This document shows, one piece after another, positions 1 through 12,700 of a DNA stretch of 64,000 nucleotides. Origin of the DNA: Silurus meridionalis. Lineage: Eukaryota > Chordata > Actinopteri > Siluriformes > Siluridae. Below the pieces are notes generated by a model. That model did not search any database, was not told the origin of the DNA, and saw only the letters and a program-made list of their open reading frames with translations. The DNA is taken from contig NC_060911.1 in NCBI RefSeq assembly GCF_014805685.1, forward strand, positions 5,670,712-5,734,711, given 5' to 3'. Each line of letters begins with the position of its first letter. Position 1 is the stretch's first letter. Position numbers and translations under genes: made by a program.

Positions 1-109
1 CATTTTTAATTTAGCAAAGCATATTGTAACAAGGTTTACATAGCACCAAGTCAAAGGTGCCCAATACGTCGATCGCGATCTACCAGTCGATCGCAAAGGT
101 AGTGTGTCA

Positions 110-700
110 AAAAAAAAAAGATATTTATTTCTGCATTCTTTTTGAACATCCCATTCCACATTTAGTCCCCAGTTGCTGTTTTATTGTCTTCCACTCTTCT
201 GGGAAGATGTTCCGCTTGATTTTGGAGTGTGGATGTGAAGGTTTTTGCTCATTCAACCGCAAGGGTGTGAGTAAAGTCAGCTACTAAAGTAAGGTGAGGT
301 GAGGAAGCCTGGGGTGCAGTCAGTATTCCAATTCATCCCAAAGGTGTTCAAAAGGGTTGAGGTCAGAGCTCTATAGCAGGCCACTCAAGATCCTCCACTC
401 AACCTATTTAAGGCATATCTTTATGGAGCTGGCTTTGTGCACAGCGACACTGTTATACTGAAACAGGTTTGGGTCTCTTAGTTCAAGTGAAGGAAAAATG
501 TTATTCTCCAATGACCTTCAATACAATTGTGTGCCTCCAAATTTCTAATAACAGTTTGAGGAGGAGACTCATATGGAAAAGTCAGATGTCCAAACAGTTT
601 TGTCCATATATTGTATCTTCTGAAGATGAAGATTTCTCAGGACTTAAAGAACGGCAGCTATGTTATTGGCTTCAACTAGAATTGACATTCAAATGAACAA
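110..700 (-). mobile_element. Tc1-like transposon relic, 3' part
   Basis: Read on the minus strand, the segment around 320-375 encodes SSDLNPFEHLWDELE, the region around the last catalytic acidic residue of a Tc1-family DDE transposase. The downstream part matches the general layout of teleost Tc1 elements. The frame is broken, so this is a dead fragment. It lies upstream of the first APOL-like gene and has no evident role in it. Confidence 0.7.
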
Positions 701-1672
701 ATACACTTTAATCAGCCTTCATAATGGCTGGCAGAACTACTCAACACACAATATATACACCTGACAGTAAAAAAAAAATCACTACATTAAACATTCAAAC
801 CAACAAAATTAACTGAGGAAAGTTCAGCCAGATATTTACATGAATTAATAAAGAAATCCTAAACGTTGCTTTGTTTTGAAAAGAAAAAAAAACAACAACA
901 ATTTTTCAGTGCAACTTTATTTTCATTTTCTAAGGACATGAAATAAAGTGAGGTTTAACCTTCACATGCCATTAAGCCATATATCCAGTAGAGGGCGACA
1001 GCTGGTTTCATCATACTTATTAAAACGAATGCATAGTATGATTTTACTTATCTTACTTATCTTGTATTATATCTTATATATAGAAATATGTTTATGTGTA
1101 TGTGAAATTTGTGTGCATGTGTGTGCACATGTTAACATAAGTGCAACTAATAGTATATTACTTTCTCTACACAGCTGGTAACACAAATACTAAGCATGTA
1201 ACTACAGTCTTTTATTAAATAACCAATGGCATGAAAATGAAATAAAACGATAATCATAAGCCAACTGGTGTAAATGTATATGTCTCTAAATAATCATTAG
1301 TAGCGCTACATTGAACTGGATTGGAACGAAGTACAAATACAAGGCATGTAACCAGAAGTGCACACCAGCAACTCACTTAAATGTAAAGTATAAAGACACA
1401 CATTGGTGGTGCAAACTTAAAGATGGAAAAATGGAACATATACATGAAATAAATTCCCCAGTGCAAATGTCATGATGTGTGTAAACGAGTCTGAAGATTA
1501 ATAAAGAATACAGTGAAGCAGTTAATACACATGACTATTGGTCAGATGGTTTTTGAATCTGGGGCTGTGGTCAGAACACCCTGGATATTTCAGTATTATC
1601 GAATTTTGTTATTACCACCATTAGTGAAACATGAGGAACTTTCAAGACCTCACAACCTCCGTGTAATTTGAC

Positions 1673-1800
1673 CATTAAGAGATTGTCAGTTTTACGCTGG
1701 ATGCCCTTCCTAACGCAACCCTCCCTGTTTATCTGGGTTTGGGCCTGGCACTAGGAGAGCACTGGCTTGTGCAACCCTAATGGCTGGTGTGTGTGTGAAT
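1673..1800 (-). repeat. SINE/LINE 3'-tail fragment
   Basis: The stretch with 'ctggatgcccttcctaa' and 'gcaaccctaatggctgg' is shared with 56,800-56,860 (plus orientation here) and, inverted, with 62,820-62,910. It is a truncated copy of the same dispersed family and has no tRNA head here. Confidence 0.6.
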
Positions 1801-2022
1801 TTCAGTTAAATAGCTATAATTCTCTCCAGGCCATAGTCTAAGAATCTGAATGCGCTGCGTGAGACAAACTGGCTGAACGAGTTCACATACTTTCTCTCAC
1901 ATGTTGCTAGTGTTTTCTTCCAGAACGGCTAAAAGAAGTCGCAGTCACCTGCAGAAAGACAAGTTCTGTTTCGTGGCACCTTCTCAGCTGCTGATTTTTA
2001 AACTCTTTCACATGAAAGATTC

Positions 2023-5000
2023 ATGGTAAGATGATACAAACTTTTGAAACAACGGAAGGCTTTTGGAAGGTAAAGTATATTTAATAATATCACACGCCAC
2101 AATGTTTCTTGTTTGTTTCAGGAGGTACGAGGTGATCACGTTGGTAGGTTGAATGAAGCTGGTTCGGGAGACCGACGACCAGTAAGTGAATTTTAGCTTT
2201 CTTTGTTTTACAACATCTTTCAACACTTGTTATATTGCAATCAAAGAAATGATGTCAAAAAGACTATACTAGCTTGTAGGCTGTAGGTTTATATTTCTCT
2301 ATTGTTTCTATTGTTTTCTACATCGTTTTTTACCTGTTTGACAAAAAAACCTAAATAATAGTGTACATTTGTTATAACAGTGAGCTGTTTGCAAAACTGT
2401 ATGTATTACTGCTTGCTATATATATTTCAGAGAAATGTATTGCACCATGCTCTCTTTGCTTTATGTGTAGCCTCATTTCACATGTCAGCGTGACTGACCA
2501 GAACCGATTTTCATTTGCAGACAAAAAAAAATATTTAACTGTATTTTATTTTACTATACTTTTTAAACGACTTATTGAATGTACATCTATTTGATAGCAG
2601 TTTGGTATGTTATAACTATTCATCCAAACAATCATTTTTCTGACATGCTACCAAACAAAACAAACAAAAAACTAATATTGCTGAAATTTTTGTACAGGAA
2701 CTGTTTTCACTTTTTTTTGTTGAAGAGGAAGTGATTTTACATGCGCAGGAAATATTCAGTTTGCAAAAACAGTTACAACGTGTCTCTAACAATTATTGCT
2801 TTTTTTTCTATGTTCCATAATTGTAAGTAGTCAAATGTCACATATGAATGTATTTTTTTCCTGGATGTTTATTTTATTCCTGGTTAATTAGTTTATAGGT
2901 GTTATAACTTCACTTATAATGGTGGGTTTGATTGTGTAACAATAAAAAAAAAAAAAAAATGGCCTGAACCAAATTTATTTTTTTAATTCAGTTCATTTAC
3001 ATATGCATGTTATATTTAGCATTTGGGCCAACCTAATTCTACACAAATAAACTAAATTCCATTTGTTACTGACTCATACTCTTTCTCAACATGTCTTTAG
3101 ATATTTTTGTCCTCTAACTCCAAAGCAAATATTTATTTTGATCGTTTGTTCGCAGTATAAACAAGTAGATTTTTTTGCTATGACTAGACTGCTGTACTTT
3201 CTTTGAGAAAATGGGTTGGTCACTGTAGATTTAATCTCTATAATAGTCTAAAAGAGCATCGTATCATAACAATTTTTGTTTGACGTTTCTTGTTTTATTA
3301 GGAGAATATCTTTCTCGATGTTTCTTCTAATGGAACACAAGCTTCAGGCAGTCAGATTACACAGGTGAGGATCGGCTTTTGCTGGTTCATTTTGGTGTTG
3401 GATATTTAATCACCCATTTAAGAAGTGATCCAATTCTGGACTTTTTGTTTGTTTGTTTGTTTGTTTAATAGAATGACTTTCAGAAATCAGGGAACCCATT
3501 TCTACATCCAGCTCAGGTAAAATTGTTCTGTCTGTATCTTGAGAGTTACTACATTGTTGGGTATGACACAAAAGACTTAAAGTTTCACAAAGGAAATATT
3601 TGGTCATGCAAAACAATGTTATACTTTTTTGAACTTTCTTTTTCAAGAATGGATTTGCAAAAAAAAAACAGACAGCAATGGTATTTTTTAGTCCTACCCT
3701 CATTCCAGATTTACAACAGTGTGTGATTGTGGATGTGATGTGGGGTGTGATATGATAGGAAAGTGCTATGCGCTACCTTGTTGTAAAATGCCTTTGTCAT
3801 TCTTTCTTGCAGAACACAGAGAATGGATTCAGCTCAACAAACACAAACCCTTTTTTGACTCAAGGCAAAGTAAGCTGTGATCTGCATTCTTCAATCTTTC
3901 TCTGCTAGCTCAAAACTATAAAAAAATAAAATAATAATAATGTATGGTCTAAATACAATTTTTTTTTGTAGGACTCCAATGGGAACACTGTTTCCACAGA
4001 TGAATACGATTTACTGTTAAGCAATGGACAAAGTAATGGGTGGCCTCACTTTTTAACATCTTCAACACCCTCATTCAAGAATGACTGGGCTGTGTTCCCA
4101 CCTCCAAATCTAAGCAAGGACACAAACCAAACGCCATTTCAAAAATGGGATTCATTCCAAGATTCATTCTCTGCCAGAATTTCCCCACCTCGAACAAGCA
4201 ATCAAATGACAAACATTTTCGAACCATTCAAAGAGGAAACCAGTGTCTCCCCGAGAATGCCGGCTAATGAGAAAACATCTGATGAGAGCGATTTTTTCTT
4301 GGAATACATGCTAGCCAATCAAAAGAATGATGTGGAATCCGTTTCGTCTACATCAGCATCCAATCATTTGAATCTTTTTGAAGAAAAGTTTTTACCATCT
4401 CCAATAATCGATGATAACATTTTCACAAACACAGCTTCATTTCAGTCGAGTGATATTTTTCAAACGCCTGGGTCCAGCATGCAAAATAACCCCTTAGATC
4501 AGACCTCAGCATCTGTCCAATATGATCATTCGAAGTTATCTGTGAATTCTGCTGTGAATAATGGGCAGTTCAAGCCACAGGACAGCGACTTTGACAAACT
4601 GTTCATGACCACAGACATGAGTAATGGATTATCCCAAGAGACTTCTACATTGCCCCCATTTCTTAATGCATCCAAAGATTTAGGACTGGTAGGAAAATCT
4701 TTATGACTGGATTAAATGCACTTTCCTAAGATAGTTCTCTCTGTCTTTACTCATCAAAATAACTGTTTCCTGGAATAGTAGTGAAATTAATAATGAACAG
4801 AAGCTATTTACATTTTGTAGATGTTTAGAAGACGACCCCCCAAACCAACCCCACGCATTAAGGCTCGGAAGAATTCCCTGAAGAATCAAGTAAGCATAGT
4901 TCTAGAGATGTACTGGGAATACCGATAATACTGGTATCACAAAATTACATTGATGACGTGCTCGTTTAATCATATTCATACATAAAAAACACACTACGGG

Positions 5001-6619
5001 ACTACGGAACAGGCAGCGCGAGAATGGCTAACTCAAATATCACCATGTGTGGATGTAAAAAATTAGTGTAACATTGTGTTTTGTATTTACAAGGGTGTGG
5101 CATTAAAGTGATTACGCAGAGGAAATGTTCGCCAATCGCTTGTGCCTGTTTAAATGCCATAGCACTTTAAAAATAAAACTAAGCATGACTAAGTAGGTTG
5201 CTAATTTTGGCTTTAGTAGGATTGAGAAATACAAAAACACATGATACACTGTTTAAAACAAATCGAAGCTGCATCCAAACAGAGGACTACAGCTTTGATT
5301 AGTTGTTTTTTTTTCTTCAAATCTTGTTTTTTTTTTTTTGTCAATTCTTCAGAATATCAACCATGACCTGTTTTCCACATCTGCTGAATCTGTACCTACC
5401 GATCAGAAACCTGCACAGACGCTGTTTCCACCTAACCCGCCTCTTCCCATATCCAAGCCCACTGTGCCAAAACCTCCAACTAATATCCAGGTAATTTTGA
5501 TGTGTGGTAATATACAGTACAGGCAATATGCTTAAAAAGTCCATTCTGAATTGACTTTAGCACAGTAGTCCCCAACCCCCGGGCTGCGGACCGGCACCGG
5601 TCTGTGGGTACATTGGTACCGGGCCACACAGAAAGAATACATAACTTACATTATTTCCGTTTTATTTATTATCTGATTCTAGACAATGTTTTATTTTGGA
5701 AAATTACTGGATTTTCTCCACCACATCTGTCTATGACTCACTCTTGATGCATGTCATGATTCCTCGGTCACATGTCTTACCTCCATCCTCTACCTTCTTA
5801 AAGGGGCTCCGGCCGCTAACACATAATACATTACCGCTAAATTAAAACCCCCAAGCGAGCAAAATGAACAAAAAACAACACAGTGGATTCACAATTATTA
5901 TTATATTTAGAAAATACCAGTTTTTATGGTTGTATCATTTTATTTTGTTGCATTTATCAGCCACACCTTAAAGGCCGGTCCGTGAAAATATTGTTCGACA
6001 TTAAACTGGTCCGTGGCGCAAAAAAGGTTGGGGACTGCTGCTTTAGCAGATTGCTTAATAATAACTCAAGACCACTGAGGTAATATTTAGTATATTTTTG
6101 TGTAGTATATTTTGAAGAGTATAGAAGTGTGTTCAAAAGTAATCATTTTTGTGTTTTGTTTTGACAGGGCTCCATGCTACCGGGTGCTACAAAGCAAAGC
6201 CAAGTTTACGAGGACGTCCTTTTCATCGGCCAGGTGTGTGATATTGTGTGTACGCTTATTAAACCTTTCGCTTGGACATGCATGGACATGTTTGGCCATG
6301 TGGGGAGGTGGTAGCTTAGTGCTTAAAAGTGGTTTGGACTTTGGGTCTGAAGGTCGTGAGGTTAAATCCCAGCCACACCAAGCTGCCACTCCTAAGCCCC
6401 TGAGCAAGGCTTACCCCATACCCCATAGCTGCTCATCTGTTTGAATGAGCTAAATGTAAGTTGCTCTATATAAGGGTGTATGCCAAATGCCATAAATGTA
6501 AATGTTTTAACATTGTGTGTTTGTGCTGCTTTCCGCTTTCCTAGGAGAAATGTGTGGAGGACTGGCCAGAGGACAGCCCTGAGCTCAGCCCTGACTGGAA
6601 ACCTGTATGAAATTTATTC

Positions 6620-6700
<81 letters not shown>

Positions 6701-9700
6701 TATTATATTTAATAATTATTCATTAATAAAAGCCTTATCTGGAATTTTTCCAGCTGTTTAGTCTTAGCGAGCCTTTGCAATCTGTAGCCTCAAATTCCTG
6801 TTAACAGTAGAATGTTAGTTGATGTGATGTTCTACTGGCCTATAGTCCAGTTTGTTGTGTTCAGAGAGGCACTGGACCAGAGTTGTACAGAGAGGTTGTT
6901 TTTAGCTACCATAGTCTTCCTGTCAGCTTGTACCAGTATGACTTCTCTATTCTTCTCTGGTTTCCACCAACAGAACTTTTTTTTTACCCTGTCTGGCAAT
7001 AATAAGTCATGTGTGCATTCACAATGTTAAGATTGTTGCAATACTAAGTTTTTCTTTAGTATTGCAATACAAAAAAAAAGGAAACATTCCTTTTGCTTTT
7101 CACCAAAGGCCGATTTCCACATTCCTGTTAAAAAATGACATTGATACTTTCCTGGTGTGTGAAAAGAGATCACTCATAAGGTGATATCTGAGTCATAAAG
7201 GGAAGACAAGGTGACAATGATGTAATATCTGGAATTTATTGCCAAGCATTGTGACTCTTGCATCACCCACTGGAGACATATGTGGTCAGACGTGCTTCTT
7301 TTAAACCAATTAAGTGCTAAAAGATCAGTTTGGTACCGAATCAGTGTGCAGATGGACATCTGGAAAGAAACAATTATAAAGTTCATTGAGGAAATGATGC
7401 GATCGTGTGAAGAATGTGTTTCTGAACAATGAGTCTGTTAAATGTCAGCTGAGCCTACTAAAATTTAAATGCCACAGAATACCTATGGATTGCAACGTCA
7501 TCTATTATTTGTGTTTCTTTATGACAAAGGTTTCAGTGATGTAAGGGAAGAGAGGATTGCACAGATAACAAAACGGTTAATATGAAGAGTTTATATCAAA
7601 ATATTTTTCTCTCACCTTTAAAAACATGCCAGGATTATCTTTCCTAATTACCTGTTGGTCTGAAAGTTCGCATTGTGTTTGCGTGTTTGAGATAAATGGG
7701 CTCCATGACTCAAATATTAACTGTACATCAGCTAATTGTACATTAATGTTTACTGTACAGAAATAGTTAGGTTTACAATCCACATAATCTAAGATTAATA
7801 ACACACATATTACAATATGTGTTGATAAAAAAACTAACAAAGACCATAAGCATACATTTTTTTGTATTTTCAAGGACCTATAGGTCCTATAGTTGTATTC
7901 AGATACACAGTCAGAGTGGTTAATTCTTTGCCTTCCCAGATCCATTGAAGTCAAAGAAATTTAAGTGTGATTTGTAATTTCACTCAATTTGTGTATGCTT
8001 TAACTACAGACAGTGGTAATATTTTCTCACTGTAAGTGGAAAGGTCTACTGTAAATGTGCAGCGGTGTGACATCGCTGCTGCAGCTGCCACTATCGTGTG
8101 CAATCTATGGTGTGGTCTGTTTTTACTTTGACTTTTGATCATGATTGTTACTGCCCTTGCATAGCCTCAAGGTCCTGAAGATTTCAGTCTGCAAGATTGT
8201 TGCTGAGATACAGGTTCATTTCTTGTCCTTCTGGAATGTCAACATTCTTTTTATATCGGGTTTTGTGATTATATGCAGATTCATGATGCACTGCATTATC
8301 ATGTTTGTTTTGCATTTGCTAGAGCTTTACTGGGAAACCGTTTTGAATATCAAAGATTCCTTCATTCAAGATGATGGACATGCACATGCGGTTGCAATAT
8401 GGCAGTTACATATAAATATTTTAAGCATGTTTTTTGACCAATTAACCTTTGAAATAAAACAACAGTTTTGGAAAATAAAAAAAAATAATAAATCAAGACT
8501 GTAGCCATGAAATGCACTTAAATTTCAGATGTTGGTGAGCATTTGCTTCAGCATACTTTTGGAAATTACTTAAAGAAGAACTGCTGATTTAGCACAAATT
8601 CTAAAATAATAATAATATTAAACAATTTAAAGAAAACTATTTGTTACAGTTTTCACCCCAAGGTAGAGTAGAGTAAATTTTTTGGGTACCTTCAGGGCAT
8701 GGTCCTGAAAATAGTTTCATAATATATAGATACATTGCTAAGATACACTCTCCCCATCCTTTGTATTTTCCAGCTCGTTATAGAAGAATGGTTTTGCATT
8801 AAAACATTTCTCTGCCAATCTGTGCTTAGACAGTACTCAAGATGATGTGGGCCATCACTGTTGAAGAGTAGACAAAACCTCTTTGGAGGAATAACAAACA
8901 TAGTTAAGTTTAAGTGAACAGTGGGTGGTTTGGTCACAAAATTTGTTGCCAACCCTCTAACCATGGCTCTTAAGATGTTTATTAGTTTTTTGTTTATTTG
9001 CTCACTTCTTGTTTGGTAGCTTTACTGTAAGATTTGTTGGCCCATTACAGCTAAACAATGGGGTATTCAAAGATCGTTTGCTTGTGTTCTTGTGAGGCTT
9101 ACTCTGAAGATGATGTTTGCCATTTTTCACTCTAAAGAATTTTGTAAATTATTGTAAAATGATACTACCCCCATTTTCTTTTTACAATGTTAAGTATGAT
9201 GTTCTCATATGACACTGTTCAGTTTTACCTAATAAGATCGAAATTGATGTCATATGGAACATCAAGTCAAGTCAAGAAGATGACAAGCTCAAAAATAACA
9301 TTGAGCTTGTCTTGACCCGGGAAATCTATGAATGGCTTTTAAAATTTTGGACACAAGGTTCAAACGTTGTGATTATAAACATACATTCAAATCAGCCCCA
9401 AAATTGACCTGATAGTGACGCTCAAGTGTTGGCAGCACTTAGCCCAAATTTGGTTAGAATACTCCTTATATCTTTGCCAGTCAGAGTGGCAAACTTCACA
9501 ACTTTAGAAATTTAATAGGCTTCCATAATCACCCCTGCCAGATGACAAATATATAACACTTAAAATTATATAAATTCTATGTTTAGGGTAAATATTAATA
9601 TCATTCCTTCTAAACTCTTCGAATCAATTTAATAGACCTGTGAAAATTATAGACCCACTTAAAGTTAGTTCCAACATAACCATGTTCAATGTAGTGAGGA

Positions 9701-12700
9701 TTACAAATTAAACCAAACATAAGAACAATTCAGTCTAAAACATTAAATAGCAACAAGGAAACATGAAGTACATCATGTGTGCACATTTGTATTTCATGAC
9801 CCTTTTTGGTTTTTTTTGCACATTAAGTACATTCATTTATGTACAGTTATATCCTGAGCTGGGGCATGAAGCCAGTTTATCTAAAACATGCAAATGCAAT
9901 GCAAACTTTCAGACCCACAGGCAATTCAGGAAGCAAATCCAATTGCTGACATGTTTTTTGAAGGGGGAGGAAAGAATTGTATATGAACTGTGTTGCAATC
10001 CTCTTTTATATCACTTAAACAGATAGTCGTAAAGAAGCACAAATGATAGCTATGTAGCTTAGGTATGCTGTAGCTTTAAACTAGGCTCAGCTGACATTTA
10101 GTGGACTTATTTTTTAACAGGTTTTTTTCATGTGATCACAAAAAAAAGTCACTATTATAGGGATGGCTAGTGTGATTGTTTATATATTAGATATATTTAT
10201 TATAGTTATAATGATATTCATATAATAGATATATATTTGATACTTATGACTGCATATTAAATATGCAGTCAAATACCATTCCAAATATTTTTGCATATAT
10301 TAAAGCCATCACCTGTAAGGCAGTGTTTGTTTTAGGCTAACTCCACCCACACATATCCCCACACTGTCTAAATAGCGATTAAGTCTATGGTTATGAAAGC
10401 CTTGAATACTGACGTGCACAATATCGGTATTCTTTTCACTACACCTCTGAATGCGGCTCAATGTAACTATATGAATGTACATTTAATTTCTTTGTATACC
10501 AATGTTATAAGTTATAATACAGAAAAATACAATAATTTAACTTTATACTTGTGTTTATTTTACCAGTCAGGCAAATTAAAATTGAGGAGGGAGTCTTTGA
10601 GGGTGAGTACTTAATGATCAGGACATTTATTCGTTTGTGTCAAAATAATAATCCCTTTTCTTGTTTCTAGTTAGAAATAATGGCACTAAAATTATTTTTA
10701 GCATCTTGATTGACAAAAAACATACAGTTGAAACACTTTTATTTATTGTTTTTTTTACTGTTCTCATTAGATTGCTGCAGAATCTGAGGCAGACACTATT
10801 GGGAGGAAATCTGGCAAAACAGTATGTTTATAAAGCTTTTAATCATTGTATAATGATATATGATTTAATATTTCTGGGTCATTGCTTTTAATGGACTTCT
10901 CTTTTCTTGCTAGAAACTGAAATTAATGGTCTCTAGAAGAAAGTCAAAGGTGAAATTATATTCAAAATGAATGAATCAAATAGTGCTATTATTATAAAAA
11001 GAAGCATGTGGTTAAAAAGTGTTTGAATTTCAGGATACATCAGGAGATGACACAAGGGTTCTGCAAACAAGCACAGTTTGCGAGTCAGAGGTAATGTACT
11101 TTACATTAGCCATTTTACTCATTTTTCCTTTGATAAATGATCTCTTCAATGTCTGTGTCAGGGATCCACCAGCCACACCTTCACCAAACCCACCTATCAC
11201 TCCAAGTAGCTCTACATCCTACTAACCACCTGCACCTGGCACTCATCAACCTACACCCTATTTAACCTCTGTTCTCCAACTAGCTCACCGTCCATTCTAC
11301 AGTTTAGGCTGGAGAACATAGTCGGACTATTTAAGCCACGGATATCATGCCTCACATAGGGTTGCTTTTGTTTGCTGGACTTTTCAAGTTCTACGAACTC
11401 GCTGCTCATAGAAATCACTAGGTTTAGCTGAACCTTTGTGCTCTGTTTTGTCTGCCGTTTCTTCCCTTTGCATTTGCATTTCATTAAAACCTTCGTTCTG
11501 CTGAACTCCGGTTTCCGGCACGTTCTTCCGCCTGACAGTCTGTCACCTTAAGCACCAAGCATCAATATCTTCTATTCATACACTGTCATCATTTCTAACA
11601 AGTTGAATGTAGCAAAATGACCAGACAACATGTAATATAGAAGTCTGTATATAGAAGTATACTATAATTCGTGTCACCTATATCATCAGTTAAACCTGTA
11701 TTTAATATTAAACCTGTTACCTTTACCTACATTTGTAGTAAACTATTAAAATCACATATCGTTTTTTGACACTGACACAAAAACCACAAGTGAGGATTAA
11801 TTTTACTTACTTACCAAACCATACAGGTAGCAGCTAAAATGATTGCTGGTAATATACTGTATGTATTTCTAGATATTTAAAGCAAAACTTCAGCATGAAA
11901 CACATTAGTTATCTTTATACTGAAAAATGTGTGTACTGATTTGGGTTCTACTTTGTTGGGTCCCATTATTTTGCAGATCATTTTCCAGTATATACGTTTT
12001 AGCTTGTTACATTCTTGATGTTATAGGGGGGTAATTTATTATAATTTTTTTCTATTCTCAGTATGGATGGTTGAGTTTGTTTGGTTTTCTATTGAGTTGT
12101 ATTGCATGCTTCCAATTATGTTTTATTTTTTCAATAGCAAAAATATCCTGACAACATAACCAGTGTCTATGGTGATACTTTGCCTTGGGGAAAAAAGGTG
12201 ACACTACATTTTAAAAATAATTATAACTATATTTCAATCTATGTATTCATCAGCTGGTTAAAACTTGTGTGTTCTGGATTATAGTTCAATGAACCAGATG
12301 ATGTTTTTCTGCCTGAACAAGAAGACCACAATGCAAACATGAAGGGCAAATCAGTGAAGGTTTTATTCACTATCTATCATCATTCTCATAGTGGTTTTGG
12401 TTTTCAATGTGCATGAAACAGTAACGATTGTATTTCTTTATATATGTATATGTCTAATTCTCAACAGATTAAAAAGCCTAAATTTATAGTTCCTCATTTG
12501 CAATACAAAGGATCCAAGGTAATTCCTTTAATGATATTTTAAATGTTATAAATACATTTTGAAGAGTTTTTAAGTATAAATACTCACAAATGTTTTGCTT
12601 TTTAATGCAAAAGACTCAAATATCTGTTACTTCTTTATCCAGGAAAAATCTCTTAGTGAAAGTTTTGAAAATAAATCACCATTTCAGCATAATTCCAAGG

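Noticed and set aside
2013..2024. ATG at 2,012 as start of the modular gene
   Set aside because: Its frame does not continue into the next exons after splicing at 2,026; the ATG at 2,023 does. The true start may still be elsewhere.
6480..6761. Open frame with a Tyr-Ile repeat (also 37,417-37,830, 38,198-38,464, 52,938-53,129)
   Set aside because: These are translations of TA microsatellites, not proteins.
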